From a virus: a DNA stretch of 40,852 bases. The stretch's first letter is position 1. The number at the start of each line of letters is the position of its first letter. The notes under the pieces are model-generated. The model was not told where the DNA came from. It worked only from the letters and a program-made list of their open reading frames with translations, and ran no database searches. The DNA is taken from positions 1 to 40,852 of the IMG/VR virus record IMGVR_UViG_3300006793_005160. The stretch is one strand, 5' to 3'. A program made the position numbers and the translations under genes. Positions 28,378 through 37,142 of the stretch are shown in pieces.

Positions 28378-28385
28378 GTAAATAG
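28378..28385 (+). promoter_or_regulatory. T4-late-type motif GTAAATAG next to the start
   Basis: GTAAATAG ends 4 bases before the ATG at 28390, again with no Shine-Dalgarno. Confidence 0.4.
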
Positions 28386-28389
28386 TAGT

Positions 28390-28674
28390 ATGAAAGATCA
28401 CCATTGGAATATAATTATGTTTGGTACGAGCTCATTTATGTTTATGGGTTTCTTACTATCTCTTCTTGGAGTGTACACTGATAAAGATAATCTTGCTTAC
28501 ATAGGGATAGTTATCATGTCTTCAGTGTGCTTTACATGGTGGATTTGGGTTATGTTAGTAATAAAAGATATGATCCTACGTACAACTAAAGCACAGGACG
28601 GTTTAGGCATGGTTAGAGAAGAATTAGGGCTCATAAAAAAGATGATTAGAGCTCTAACTTCTAGAGGAAAATGA
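28390..28674 (+). CDS. Two-span membrane phage protein, 94 aa
   Basis: MKDHHWNIIMFGTSSFMFMG, then LLSLLGVYTDKDNLAYIGIV and IMSSVCFTWWIWVMLVIK: two membrane helices with a short loop, then a cytoplasmic helical tail. Pattern resembles a membrane protein from marine T4-like phages. Possibly lysis- or envelope-related, but not proven. Leaderless start. Confidence 0.8.
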   Translation: MKDHHWNIIMFGTSSFMFMGFLLSLLGVYTDKDNLAYIGIVIMSSVCFTWWIWVMLVIKDMILRTTKAQDGLGMVREELGLIKKMIRALTSRGK

Positions 28675-28681
28675 TAAATAC
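28674..28681 (+). promoter_or_regulatory. T4-late-type promoter, ATAAATAC
   Basis: ATAAATAC overlaps the stop of the previous gene. The next ATG is 121 bases on, so this is an unusually long late leader (28682-28802), AT-rich, with no ORF and no clear hairpin. Confidence 0.5.
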
Positions 28682-28802
28682 TTTTGTTGAAAGTAAAAGG
28701 CAAACACTAAAAGCATAGGACAGATAACAGCTAATACAAGGCACATTCAAAAGGCAATACCCAGAGAGTTATTAAATTAACGGTATTCGGAGAGAATGTA
28801 AA

Positions 28803-29030
28803 ATGGCAACTAGCCTAGAAAAGAAAAATTTAGAAGCCCATGTTGACTTGTGCCAAGAAAGGTACGAGCAATTAGAAGGCCGCCTCGACAATCTAGAAAA
28901 GAAAGTAGAGCATATTCATAGAGATATCACAGATGGTCAAAAGAGCTTAACCAAAGTTATCATTGGTACAGCTGGTACAATAATTGCAGCAGTTCTTTCC
29001 ATAGTAGTTACTATACTACTCAAGATGTAG
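28803..29030 (+). CDS. Coiled-coil plus membrane-anchor protein, 75 aa
   Basis: Residues 5-45 form a heptad coiled coil (LEKKNLEAHVDLCQERYEQ), and 49-74 form one membrane helix (KVIIGTAGTIIAAVLSIVV). The layout is like XhlA-type phage lysis-associated proteins, and a similar small protein is known from T4-like phages. GGAGAG precedes the ATG. A spanin or holin-accessory role is possible but unproven. Confidence 0.75.
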   Translation: MATSLEKKNLEAHVDLCQERYEQLEGRLDNLEKKVEHIHRDITDGQKSLTKVIIGTAGTIIAAVLSIVVTILLKM

Positions 29031-29050
29031 CCCACCAAATTAATTAAGTT

Positions 29051-29058
29051 GTAAATAC
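29051..29058 (+). promoter_or_regulatory. T4-late-type promoter, GTAAATAC
   Basis: GTAAATAC 24 bases before the ATG at 29083. It directly abuts the terminator-like hairpin at 29061-29082. Confidence 0.5.
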
Positions 29059-29060
29059 AG

Positions 29061-29082
29061 AGGACGAAAGGTCCTTTTTTTT
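29061..29082 (+). terminator. Terminator hairpin inside a promoter-to-start gap
   Basis: AGGAC-GAAAG-GTCCT stem-loop followed by eight T, ending one base before the next ATG (29083). It can stop transcripts from upstream and sequesters the only purine-rich ribosome site of the next gene. Confidence 0.7.
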
Positions 29083-29523
29083 ATGACGAATATTTCTAAA
29101 CGTTTTGAACAGCTAGTAACTAAGACTTACAAGCAGTTTCTTGACCAAGGAACCATACTTCCAACCAAGTCAGATAAAGGCATTCATGTTGGTGATGTTC
29201 TAATACAATCAGACGGTCCTTTCAAAAATATCATAAAAAAGGATAAATTAATATATGAGAACATAAGTTTGAATGCTGTAGCAATACGCATAGCAAACCT
29301 GTTAGCATGGAACGAAAATAAAGCACTACAAGACAAGTTATTTGCAGCAGACGTATATTATAGCCGTTTTTATACAGATAGTAATATATTTTTAGATAGA
29401 TATCATAGAGCTTGTAATGCAAAAGATGAGCTAAAAGCTGAAATTATGTGGACTAGGTATGAAGATGCTAAATTTAGAGCAATAAATGCTAAGTCGGAAG
29501 CAGAGCATTTGGCCGCCTTTTGA
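29083..29523 (+). CDS. Conserved T4-like phage protein, 146 aa
   Basis: ISKRFEQLVTKTYKQFLDQGT, GIHVGDVLI, IYENISLNAVAIRIANLLA, DVYYSRFYTDSNIFLD and MWTRYEDAKFRAINAKSEAE match the pattern of a widespread T4-like phage protein of unknown function. Predicted helical in the C-terminal half. Start begins right after the U-tract of a terminator. Confidence 0.8.
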   Translation: MTNISKRFEQLVTKTYKQFLDQGTILPTKSDKGIHVGDVLIQSDGPFKNIIKKDKLIYENISLNAVAIRIANLLAWNENKALQDKLFAADVYYSRFYTDSNIFLDRYHRACNAKDELKAEIMWTRYEDAKFRAINAKSEAEHLAAF

Positions 29524-29531
29524 ATAAATAC
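29524..29531 (+). promoter_or_regulatory. T4-late-type promoter, ATAAATAC
   Basis: ATAAATAC overlapping the previous stop region, 28 bases before the ATG at 29560. Confidence 0.55.
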
Positions 29532-29559
29532 ATATAACAACTTTTGGGGATTGTATAAA

Positions 29560-30363
29560 ATGAAACATAACGAATTATTTAGAACAAAGGCTGCGAAGCT
29601 GAACGAGTCTATGCACAAGACGTTTGGTAAAAAACTAAACCTTGAGGCATTTGATGTAGCTAAACTAGAAGATGCACGTAATAAGTTACGTACACAAATC
29701 CATGATGCAAAATCAAATTCAAAATTTAATGAGGATTTGACTGATGACACATTGCAAACAGCACAGGCTATGCTTGATGTCATTAACACAGAGATTCTAG
29801 AACGTGAAGAAGCAGCAATTGATTCATTAGAAGTTGCAACAGAAGCTCCCCAAGCTGAAGCAACAGAAGAAGCAGGAGATGAGATGAAAGTAAACGAAGG
29901 TGAGATCCAACAAGCAAGTGCAATTGTAACTGCTAAAACTATGGTAGATAGAGTTGGACGTTGGATTGAAGAACTTTCCGGAATGGAAAATGAAACACTT
30001 CTTCAACTTGGCGATTCAATTAGAGATGAAATGGGCCAAGAGCAATCAAAAGCATTTATTGAAGCGTCGGCTCCAGCAATTCAACAAGCATTAGAAAATC
30101 TTAAAACAACACGTGAAACACTAGCAAGTTCTATTAGACAACTTACTGGCGAAGAAGCACAAACAGGTATGTTAGGTGCAGAACCAGAAGAAGGTGGAAT
30201 GGACGACATGGCAGCACCAGCAGACGCTGAGGCACCAGCTGAAGAACCAGCAGATGATTTTGCAACAGCAGAACCAGCAGCAGGCGGAATGGAAACAGCA
30301 GGCCGTGAAAAGCGTGAATCAATTAACTTTGAATCAAGACTACTTAAAACACTAGCAGGATAA
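29560..30363 (+). CDS. Probable virion/prohead-associated protein, acidic
   Basis: 267 residues from ATG at 29560 (MKHNELFRTKAAKLNESMH); a TTG at 29551 would add three. Helical first half with a KLNLEAFDVAKLEDARNKL segment like a T4-like phage structural protein; the second half is very acidic and Ala/Pro-rich (about 195-250), then a basic end (FESRLLKTLAG). Length, charge and N-terminal M-x-x-x-E-L-F are compatible with a scaffold or head-interior protein. Two small genes with M-R-x-x-E-F starts follow. Confidence 0.75.
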   Translation: MKHNELFRTKAAKLNESMHKTFGKKLNLEAFDVAKLEDARNKLRTQIHDAKSNSKFNEDLTDDTLQTAQAMLDVINTEILEREEAAIDSLEVATEAPQAEATEEAGDEMKVNEGEIQQASAIVTAKTMVDRVGRWIEELSGMENETLLQLGDSIRDEMGQEQSKAFIEASAPAIQQALENLKTTRETLASSIRQLTGEEAQTGMLGAEPEEGGMDDMAAPADAEAPAEEPADDFATAEPAAGGMETAGREKRESINFESRLLKTLAG

Positions 30364-30366
30364 TAC

Positions 30367-30720
30367 ATGAGACTGCATGAGTTCATCAAAGATGCAGACG
30401 ACCAAGAAGTTACTGAACTCATAGGTGCAGTAGCTAGAGGTATCGGCGGCGCTGTTAAAGGTGCAGCCAAACTTGGTGTTGGCGCAGCTAAACTAGGATA
30501 CAAAGGTGCAGCAGGTCTTGCAGGTGTAATGGATCCTAATGTTGGCGCAGCAATGAAAGGCAAAGGTCCAGTAGCCGGAGGCAGTGCAGTAGCAAACGCT
30601 CTAGCAAAAACAGAAAAAGATCCTGCAGAAAAAGCAGCTGAAAGAAAAGAACTTGCAGACAAAATACAAGAACTCGAAGCACAGGTTAGAGAACTTAGAA
30701 AAGCACAAACAGAGGTTTAA
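30367..30720 (+). CDS. Gly/Ala-rich protein with capsid-targeting-like start
   Basis: 117 residues: MRLHEFIKDADDQEV start, a Gly/Ala repeat region with repeated KLG/KGA (about 25-60), then a C-terminal coiled coil (KAAERKELADKIQELEAQV). The start resembles T4 internal head proteins (M-K-T-Y-Q-E-F-I). It follows the acidic protein by 3 bases, so they are co-expressed. Confidence 0.7.
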   Translation: MRLHEFIKDADDQEVTELIGAVARGIGGAVKGAAKLGVGAAKLGYKGAAGLAGVMDPNVGAAMKGKGPVAGGSAVANALAKTEKDPAEKAAERKELADKIQELEAQVRELRKAQTEV

Positions 30721-30722
30721 CC

Positions 30723-31091
30723 ATGAGGTTCTTTGAATTCACAGGTACTGATGAAACTATTGACAAGTATGTAATCTTGTTAAAAAATATTATCGGTCGT
30801 GCAGAAATGAAAAAGTCTCCTGCTAAAATGAATTGGGCAGGACTTTCAAACTTAGCATTAAAAAATAAAATCCAATTAGCAGCAGACTACGAAACGTTCA
30901 AAGCAATTTACGACAGCAGTCCTGCAATCCAAAGTCTTGTAAAAAACTTTAATGCCGATGGCATTGAATTGGATGTCCCAGGAGCACCTGATGCAGATCC
31001 CCAATCTCCACAGAGTGATCAAAGCAGCCAAGATGCTGTAGATCAAACAGCAGCAAGTGCAGCACCTCAGCAATTATCCCAAGAAACATAA
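30723..31091 (+). CDS. Head-associated-like small protein, 122 aa
   Basis: MRFFEFTGTDETIDKYVILLKNIIG start again gives M-R-x-F-E-F; a helical middle with NWAGLSNLALKNKIQLAADYE, and a low-complexity Pro/Gln/Ser/Asp tail (about 85-122). Two bases after the previous stop. Third member in a row of the M-R-(F/H)-EF type. No recognised domain. Confidence 0.7.
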   Translation: MRFFEFTGTDETIDKYVILLKNIIGRAEMKKSPAKMNWAGLSNLALKNKIQLAADYETFKAIYDSSPAIQSLVKNFNADGIELDVPGAPDADPQSPQSDQSSQDAVDQTAASAAPQQLSQET

Positions 31092-31098
31092 TTCACTC

Positions 31099-31127
31099 TT
31101 GACAAACTACTAGAAAGGTAGTACTAT
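31099..31127 (+). promoter_or_regulatory. Sigma70-type promoter, leaderless nuclease gene
   Basis: TTGACA (31099-31104), 17-base spacer, TACTAT (31122-31127). The ATG is 7 bases past the -10 box, so transcription would begin at or just before it. Confidence 0.7.
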
Positions 31128-31134
31128 ATACAGT

Positions 31135-31845
31135 ATGACTGATCAAACTATTGAGATAACACCGCCACCATTTGTTGAACGTTTTGAGTATAAATCTTTA
31201 AAACAGATAAATGATCCTGTAACACGCAAACGTGTTTACCTAACTCCAGATGATGAGAAGTTACCAAGTGTAACAACTATCCTTAGTTCAACTAAAGATA
31301 TGACTCACCTTATTGAATGGCGTAAACGAGTTGGCGAAGAAAATGCTAGACGTATTACAACTGAAGCAGCAGGTGTTGGTACAGCAATGCACAACAACTT
31401 AGAAAGATTTGTTGTAGGCGAAAAAAGACAGCCAGGTAATAATCCTGTGCATGTACAAGCAAACAAGATGGCAGATGTTATTATCGAAAACGGTTTGAAG
31501 CATGTAGATGAAATATGGTCAATAGAACAAGCATTATATTTTCCAGGTTTGTATTCAGGTACAACTGACTTGTGTGGTATGTACAAAGGACAACCTGCGA
31601 TTATGGACCATAAGCAAACTAATAAACCTAAGAAAGCAGAGTGGGTTGAAGATTACTATCTACAATTAGTGGCCTATGCTATGGCACACAATGAAGTATA
31701 TGGTACTGACATCAAGGAAGGACATATCTTTATGTGTAGCAGAGACCTACAATATCAACAGTTTAGTGTTACGCCAGATACTTGGAACGAATATCAAGAT
31801 AAATGGCTTTCTAAAGTAGAAGAATACTACGCATCAAAAGCATAA
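31135..31845 (+). CDS. RecB/Cas4-like PD-(D/E)xK nuclease
   Basis: 236 residues. GVGTAMHN (80-87, motif I His), GTTDLCG with Asp145 (motif II), IMDHKQT with Asp158-His-Lys160 (motif III) and LQLVAYAMA with Gln177 (motif IV) give the full PD-(D/E)xK signature of RecB-type exonucleases. Acts on DNA ends, in phage recombination or host-DNA breakdown. Single gene with an early-type promoter and no leader; the tailspike with a late promoter comes next. Confidence 0.85.
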   Translation: MTDQTIEITPPPFVERFEYKSLKQINDPVTRKRVYLTPDDEKLPSVTTILSSTKDMTHLIEWRKRVGEENARRITTEAAGVGTAMHNNLERFVVGEKRQPGNNPVHVQANKMADVIIENGLKHVDEIWSIEQALYFPGLYSGTTDLCGMYKGQPAIMDHKQTNKPKKAEWVEDYYLQLVAYAMAHNEVYGTDIKEGHIFMCSRDLQYQQFSVTPDTWNEYQDKWLSKVEEYYASKA

Positions 31846-31862
31846 TAGTGCTATACAAGCAA

Positions 31863-31881
31863 CTGTAGCAAGGTTCTACAG
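31863..31881 (+). other. Small hairpin downstream of the nuclease gene
   Basis: CTGTAG-CAAGGTT-CTACAG, 6-pair stem with a 7-base loop, without a T-tract; it may stabilise the nuclease message end. Confidence 0.35.
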
Positions 31882-31908
31882 GCTATCCTTACTTGCGAAC
31901 TGATTGAC

Positions 31909-31916
31909 ATAAATAC
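31909..31916 (+). promoter_or_regulatory. T4-late-type promoter, ATAAATAC
   Basis: ATAAATAC 25 bases before the GTG of the tailspike, with CAGGAGC between. Confidence 0.6.
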
Positions 31917-31941
31917 TAATAACAATTTCAGGAGCAAATAA

Positions 31942-33513
31942 GTGGCTGTAGTTCAAATATCAAAGATTCAGATCAGAAGAGGTAAAAAGAACTCTTCTAG
32001 TGGTGTACCGCAATTAAGTTCAGCAGAATTAGCATGGGCAGTAGACACACAAGAACTGTATATTGGTAATGGTTCAACTACAGAAGGTGCTCCCTACGTA
32101 GGTAATACAAAAGTATTAACCGAACATGATAATATTTTAGAACTAGCATCTAGTTACAAATTTGCATCTGATAATCCATCTATTACACAAAGTCAATCAC
32201 GTACACTATTAGGTAAGATTGATGAAATGGCAGTCAGTGTTGCAGACTTTGGAGCAGTAGGTGACGGTTCAACAGACAACGTTACAGCATTTGAAAATGC
32301 TTTTACACAATTATTTAGAAATGCAGACCCCGACTTTAAAAAAGTACTAACTGTACCTAATGGTGAATATTTGTTTACAGGAGAACTTGAGATTCCTAGC
32401 AATGCAATCATTAGAGGTGAAACAGCAGAGGGCGCAATACTAAACTTAGACACAAGAAACATACAGCTCATTAGTTCACAAGGAACTACACTTGCATCAT
32501 TTACAAGTAGCGACAGACCAACGAACATACATATTAGTAACCTTACTATTAAACGTTCTTCGGGCTCACTTGTTCTTACAGGTGCTAAAGATGTAGAGCT
32601 AGAAGGAATTATATTCGATGGAGAATATAGCTTAGGTGCACCAGTTACAAACTATGCTACAGAGAGTGCATCTGTATTATGGAACAACGATTTGGCAGGT
32701 CTTAAAGTAGACGATATCAAAATTAAACATTGTAAGTTCAAAAATAACTCCATCAGTATAAAGTGCAACCAAACAGTAAACACAGCAACTAAAGTTGAAA
32801 TCACTAACAGTGACTTTAATGTTAATGATACATCAGTTTACATTGCAGGAGTAACAGGGCAAGGTAACAATTGGATTATTAATGACTGTAACTTTACTGA
32901 GATTGCCAAACAAGCATTCAATGCAAACTATGGATACGGTACAAAAATTAGTAGATGTGATTTTGTAAGTTGTGGTAACAACACAGGATCATCTGCAAAC
33001 CCAACTTCAACTATTGTTGAGTTTGGAGAAAGTAGAAATAACGTAGTTCGTGAGTGTACGAGTGATAGACAACAAGACGCAGGAGTCGTAAACACAGAGA
33101 CTGTAGCAGCCATTGCAGAAGTGCAAGGTAGTGACTTTGTTAGCTTTACAGACAAAAACTATTCAGAAGTTTATACAACTGACAGTTTTAGACCTGTTGC
33201 AGTGTTTTCAGCACTTAACGCATTTATGAAAGTTAATTATACACTAAGACTTGCAAACCATATTCGTAGAGGTTCAGTTAACATCACAATCGGTGATGAC
33301 GTCTCGAAACTATCTTTATCAGATAATTACGAATACTCCGACACAACTACAACATCTCCGGGTGGTGTAATTATGACAGGGTTTGAATTTTCCGCTGCTC
33401 TGCGTGACAACGACACAGACAGTGGTACCGATACCGTGGTGTTGTCTTACAAGAATCCTATTGCTACAGGTGCTACAGGATCTCTGTCGTTCGACATACA
33501 GTACGGAGTTTAG
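31942..33513 (+). CDS. Tailspike / tail-fibre protein with beta-helix domain
   Basis: 523 residues from GTG at 31942. Residues 1-60 resemble phage tropism-determinant N-terminal domains (SKIQIRRGKKNSS, then AELAWAVDTQELYIGNGST). VADFGAVGDGSTDNVTAFENAF (about 97-118) is the signature start of a pectate-lyase-3-type right-handed beta-helix, which runs to about 400 with repeated I-x-N/D-x-x-F rungs; the last 120 residues are a separate beta-rich domain. It probably binds and cleaves host surface glycan. Late-type promoter, AGGAGC before the start. Confidence 0.85.
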   Translation: MAVVQISKIQIRRGKKNSSSGVPQLSSAELAWAVDTQELYIGNGSTTEGAPYVGNTKVLTEHDNILELASSYKFASDNPSITQSQSRTLLGKIDEMAVSVADFGAVGDGSTDNVTAFENAFTQLFRNADPDFKKVLTVPNGEYLFTGELEIPSNAIIRGETAEGAILNLDTRNIQLISSQGTTLASFTSSDRPTNIHISNLTIKRSSGSLVLTGAKDVELEGIIFDGEYSLGAPVTNYATESASVLWNNDLAGLKVDDIKIKHCKFKNNSISIKCNQTVNTATKVEITNSDFNVNDTSVYIAGVTGQGNNWIINDCNFTEIAKQAFNANYGYGTKISRCDFVSCGNNTGSSANPTSTIVEFGESRNNVVRECTSDRQQDAGVVNTETVAAIAEVQGSDFVSFTDKNYSEVYTTDSFRPVAVFSALNAFMKVNYTLRLANHIRRGSVNITIGDDVSKLSLSDNYEYSDTTTTSPGGVIMTGFEFSAALRDNDTDSGTDTVVLSYKNPIATGATGSLSFDIQYGV

Positions 33514-33519
33514 TTAGAA

Positions 33520-33621
33520 ATGGCAAAGAAAAAGTTATTTTCTTCTTGCTCAACACACGTTCTGACTGTACAATTAAACAAATACTATAAAAAGTTCACT
33601 GGTATAAATTTTAGCCACTAA
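33520..33621 (+). CDS. Possible 33-residue basic ORF
   Basis: Encodes MAKKKLFSSCSTHVLTVQLN then KYYKKFTGINFSH. It starts 6 bases after the tailspike stop. A weak GGAG precedes it. A hairpin CCTGC-ATTC-GCAGG follows at 33625-33638. Basic and plausible but not certain; no family recognised. Confidence 0.35.
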   Translation: MAKKKLFSSCSTHVLTVQLNKYYKKFTGINFSH

Positions 33622-33646
33622 GATCCTGCATTCGCAGGTACTAAAA

Positions 33647-33654
33647 CTAAATAC
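33647..33654 (+). promoter_or_regulatory. T4-late-type promoter, CTAAATAC
   Basis: CTAAATAC 30 bases before the nrdA ATG. Confidence 0.5.
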
Positions 33655-33684
33655 CTCTGTACACAAAATTAAAATGAGAGAGAC

Positions 33685-36009
33685 ATGAGCAAAGATATAC
33701 ACATCACAAAAAGAAACGGTAGCAGAGAGCTTTTAGATTTAGATAAAATGCACTTTGTTGTTGAAGAAGCTTGTGCTGGTCTTGCTGGAGTGAGTAGTTC
33801 ACAGATCGAGATGAACGCTGATTTACAGTTTTACGACGGCATGACATCAGACGAAATTCAAGAGATTCTAATTAAGAGCGCAAACGATCTTATATCGTTA
33901 GAAAATCCTAATTATCAATATGCAGCAGCAAGGTTGTTGTTGTACGGTCTACATAAAAAAGTTTATACAAAATACGAACATGATTCTCTCGGCACTATAA
34001 TTGATCGTAATATTGAACGCGGTGTGTATGATTCTGCAATCAAAGAAAAGTATTCAGATGTAGAATTAAAGAAAATGAATACTTGGTTAAAGCATGACCG
34101 TAACGAAGAATTTACTTATGCAGGTTTACGTCAAGTTGTAGATAAGTATTTGTGTCAGGATAGAAGCAACGGCGACATCTATGAAACTCCTCAGTTCATG
34201 TATATGATGATTGCCGCTACGTTGTTTGCAAACTATCCTAAAGAAACCAGATTAAGTTATGTAAAGAAATATTATGACGCGACCTCGCTTTTTAAAATCA
34301 ACATACCAACCCCAGTCATGGCTGGCGTTCGTACTCCAATCCGTCAGTTTGCTAGTTGTGTACTGGTCGATGTTGACGATACTTTGCCTAGTATTTTTAG
34401 TAGCAACTCCGCTATTGGTTATTATATCGCTCAGCGAGCTGGTATCGGAATCAATTCGGGTCGTACGAGAGCGATTAACTCGAAGATCAGGGGCGGGGAA
34501 GTAGCACACACTGGTGTTATCCCATTTCTAAAAGTTTATGAATCAACAGTAAGAAGCTGTACACAGAACGGTGTACGTGGCGGGTCAGCAACAACTCATT
34601 TTCCTATTTGGCATTATGAAATTGATGACATCCTTGTATTAAAAAATAATAAAGGTACTGAAGATAATCGTGTACGTAGATTAGATTATTCTATTCAAAT
34701 TAATAAATTATTTTACGAAAGGTTATTGTCTGGTCAAGACATTACTCTTTTCTCGCCACACGAAGTCCCAGAAGTATATGATGCTTTCTACTCAGGCGAC
34801 AATGATTTATTTAAAGATGTATATGAAAAAGCAGAACGTAAAACATCTATTAGAAAGAAAACAGTAAGTGCAAAAGAACTGTTTGGTAACATGTTAAAAG
34901 AACGTGCTGAAACAGGACGTATCTATATTATGAATGTTGATCACAGTAACTCACACAGTTCTTTCAAAGATCCTGTGTACATGAGTAACTTGTGTCAAGA
35001 GATTACACTACCAACTAAACCAATTCAACACATTGATGATGAAGAAGGCGAAATTGCATTATGTATTCTTAGTGCTATTAATGTAGGATTAATTAATAAA
35101 CTAGAAGAACTAGAACCTTTATGTGATCTTGCTGTTAGAGCATTAGAAGAAATTATTGACTATCAAGGTTATCCTGTTAAGGCAGCAGAGATTAGTACTA
35201 AAGCAAGACGTTCACTAGGTGTAGGCTACATTGGACTTGCACACTATCTTGCAAAGAATAAAGTTAAGTATGATGATCCACAAGCGTGGGTTAAAGTACA
35301 CGAACTTACAGAAGCATTCCAATACTATTTGTTGGTTGCAAGTAATGAACTTGCTGAAGAACGTGGTGCTTGTGAATACTTCGATCGTACTAAATATGCA
35401 GACGGTATATTACCAATTGATACATACAAAAAAGATATTGACGGAGTTGTAAAAGCAAAACTACAATATGATTGGGCTGCTCTACGCAAGGACATACAAA
35501 AACATGGTTTACGGCACAGCACATTGTCCGCACAAATGCCTTCAGAGAGTAGTTCCGTTGTGTCGAACGCAACAAACGGAATTGAACCACCTAGAGGATA
35601 CTTGTCCGTTAAGAAGTCCAAGAAAGGGCCTCTTAAACAAGTTGTTCCGCAGTATAGTCAGTTAAAGAACTTCTATACTTTACTTTGGGATATGCCTAGC
35701 AACGATGGCTACATTAACATTGTAGCAGTGATGCAAAAGTTCTTTGATCAATCCATTAGTGGTAATTGGTCATATAACCCTACGCAGTTTGAGAACAACG
35801 AAGTTCCATTAAGCGTAATGATGAAAGACATGTTAACAACTTACAAGTTAGGTTGGAAAACAAGTTATTATCAAAACACATACGACTTCAAAGGAGACGA
35901 TGAAGTTAAAGAACCAGAAGTTGAAATGAATGGACATTCACACATGAACGGTGATCTACAACCAGTAGAAGAACTTGAAGGTGAAGAATGCGAAGCGTGT
36001 AATATATAA
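33685..36009 (+). CDS. nrdA: Class Ia ribonucleotide reductase alpha subunit
   Basis: 774 residues, full length. Makes dNDPs from NDPs. An N-terminal ATP-cone (ITKRNGSRELLDLDKMHF) precedes the barrel. Active-site residues align with E. coli numbering: Cys225 (FASC), Asn435-x-Cys437-x-Glu439 (NLCQE), Cys460 (LCILSAINVG) and a tyrosine pair in SYYQNTY near the end. The C-terminal tail has the CxxC pair (CEAC) that is re-reduced by glutaredoxin, which is encoded just downstream. Intact; heads the nrdA-nrdB-grx block with a late-type promoter. Confidence 0.97.
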   Translation: MSKDIHITKRNGSRELLDLDKMHFVVEEACAGLAGVSSSQIEMNADLQFYDGMTSDEIQEILIKSANDLISLENPNYQYAAARLLLYGLHKKVYTKYEHDSLGTIIDRNIERGVYDSAIKEKYSDVELKKMNTWLKHDRNEEFTYAGLRQVVDKYLCQDRSNGDIYETPQFMYMMIAATLFANYPKETRLSYVKKYYDATSLFKINIPTPVMAGVRTPIRQFASCVLVDVDDTLPSIFSSNSAIGYYIAQRAGIGINSGRTRAINSKIRGGEVAHTGVIPFLKVYESTVRSCTQNGVRGGSATTHFPIWHYEIDDILVLKNNKGTEDNRVRRLDYSIQINKLFYERLLSGQDITLFSPHEVPEVYDAFYSGDNDLFKDVYEKAERKTSIRKKTVSAKELFGNMLKERAETGRIYIMNVDHSNSHSSFKDPVYMSNLCQEITLPTKPIQHIDDEEGEIALCILSAINVGLINKLEELEPLCDLAVRALEEIIDYQGYPVKAAEISTKARRSLGVGYIGLAHYLAKNKVKYDDPQAWVKVHELTEAFQYYLLVASNELAEERGACEYFDRTKYADGILPIDTYKKDIDGVVKAKLQYDWAALRKDIQKHGLRHSTLSAQMPSESSSVVSNATNGIEPPRGYLSVKKSKKGPLKQVVPQYSQLKNFYTLLWDMPSNDGYINIVAVMQKFFDQSISGNWSYNPTQFENNEVPLSVMMKDMLTTYKLGWKTSYYQNTYDFKGDDEVKEPEVEMNGHSHMNGDLQPVEELEGEECEACNI

Positions 36010-36026
36010 AAGAGGAAACACACACA

Positions 36027-37130
36027 GTGACCAAGACAGTTTTTAATCGTAATAAAGTAGACTTCACAAAGCAGTATATGTTCTTTGGTGAAGATCAAAA
36101 CACTCAACGTTATGACGTATTCCGTTATCCGGAGTATGACAAACTTAACCAAACTATGTTAGGTTATTTTTGGAGACCTGAAGAAGTCTCCTTACAGAAA
36201 GATAGAGGTGACTATGCAGAATTTACAGATGCACAGAAACATATCTTTACTTCAAACTTAAAATATCAAACCCTACTTGATAGTGTACAAGGACGTGGAC
36301 CGTGTTTAAATTTTTTACCTTACTGTTCTAATCCAGAATTAGAAAGTTGTATTGTAGCATGGGACTTCCAAGAAACTATCCACAGTCGTTCTTATACACA
36401 CATTGTAAAAAATGTATATGCTGACCCAGCAGAAGTGTTTGATACTATTTTAGATGATGAGCAAATTATTGCAAGAGCAGAAAGTGTATCTGCAGAATAC
36501 GACAAGTTTCATCAAGTTGTAACAGATTACATGTACAAAGGTAAAGGTACTGAGTACGAAGTTAAAAAGCAATTGTATAAAGCAATGATGGTAGTGAATA
36601 TTTTAGAAGGTTTACGTTTTTATGTTTCGTTTGCATGTACATTTGCATTTGGCGAATTAAAGAAGATGGAAGGGTCTGCAAAGATTATTTCTCTTATTGC
36701 TCGTGACGAAGCAACGCACTTAAATTTATCTACACACATTCTAAAGCATTGGGCAAAAGGAGACGACGATCCAGACTTTGTTAAAATTGCAAAAGAATGT
36801 AAAGAAGAATCATATGAAATGTGGCGTACTTGTGTTGAGGAAGAAAAGCGTTGGGCAGATTACTTGTTTGAAAAAGGTTCTATTGTAGGACTTAATGCAA
36901 ACTTACTACATGCTTATGTAGAGTTTATTGCTAACAAGAGACTCAAAGCATTAGGACTTGATACAATTTATGATCGTCCTTTGACAACAAATCCTTTACC
37001 GTGGACACAACATTGGTTAAGTAGCTCAGGGCTACAAGTTGCTCCACAGGAGACTGAAATCGAAAGTTATATTATTGGCGGTGTTAAACAAGATGTTGAT
37101 GATAAAACGTTCGAAGGTTTCGAACTTTAG
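36027..37130 (+). CDS. nrdB: Class Ia ribonucleotide reductase beta subunit
   Basis: 367 residues. Diiron-tyrosyl subunit with Asp85, Glu116, His119 and radical Tyr123 (SYTH) in the first half (E. coli D84, E115, H118, Y122), and LEGLRFY and ARDEATHL further on. GTG start with AGAGGAAA upstream. Ends FEGFEL. Needs iron and O2, like the AlkB and Rieske-type oxygenases of this window. Confidence 0.97.
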   Translation: MTKTVFNRNKVDFTKQYMFFGEDQNTQRYDVFRYPEYDKLNQTMLGYFWRPEEVSLQKDRGDYAEFTDAQKHIFTSNLKYQTLLDSVQGRGPCLNFLPYCSNPELESCIVAWDFQETIHSRSYTHIVKNVYADPAEVFDTILDDEQIIARAESVSAEYDKFHQVVTDYMYKGKGTEYEVKKQLYKAMMVVNILEGLRFYVSFACTFAFGELKKMEGSAKIISLIARDEATHLNLSTHILKHWAKGDDDPDFVKIAKECKEESYEMWRTCVEEEKRWADYLFEKGSIVGLNANLLHAYVEFIANKRLKALGLDTIYDRPLTTNPLPWTQHWLSSSGLQVAPQETEIESYIIGGVKQDVDDKTFEGFEL

Positions 37131-37138
37131 ATAAGTAA
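37131..37138 (+). promoter_or_regulatory. Late-type variant ATAAGTAA next to the start
   Basis: ATAAGTAA ends 4 bases before the ATG at 37143. The same layout (ATAAGTAC, then TAGT, then ATG) occurs at 37867. Confidence 0.4.
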
Positions 37139-37142
37139 TAGT

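Noticed and set aside
30081-30662. 193-codon Ala/Ser-rich minus-strand ORF
   Set aside because: Low-complexity antisense of the acidic Ala/Pro-rich and Gly/Ala-rich genes; not protein-like.
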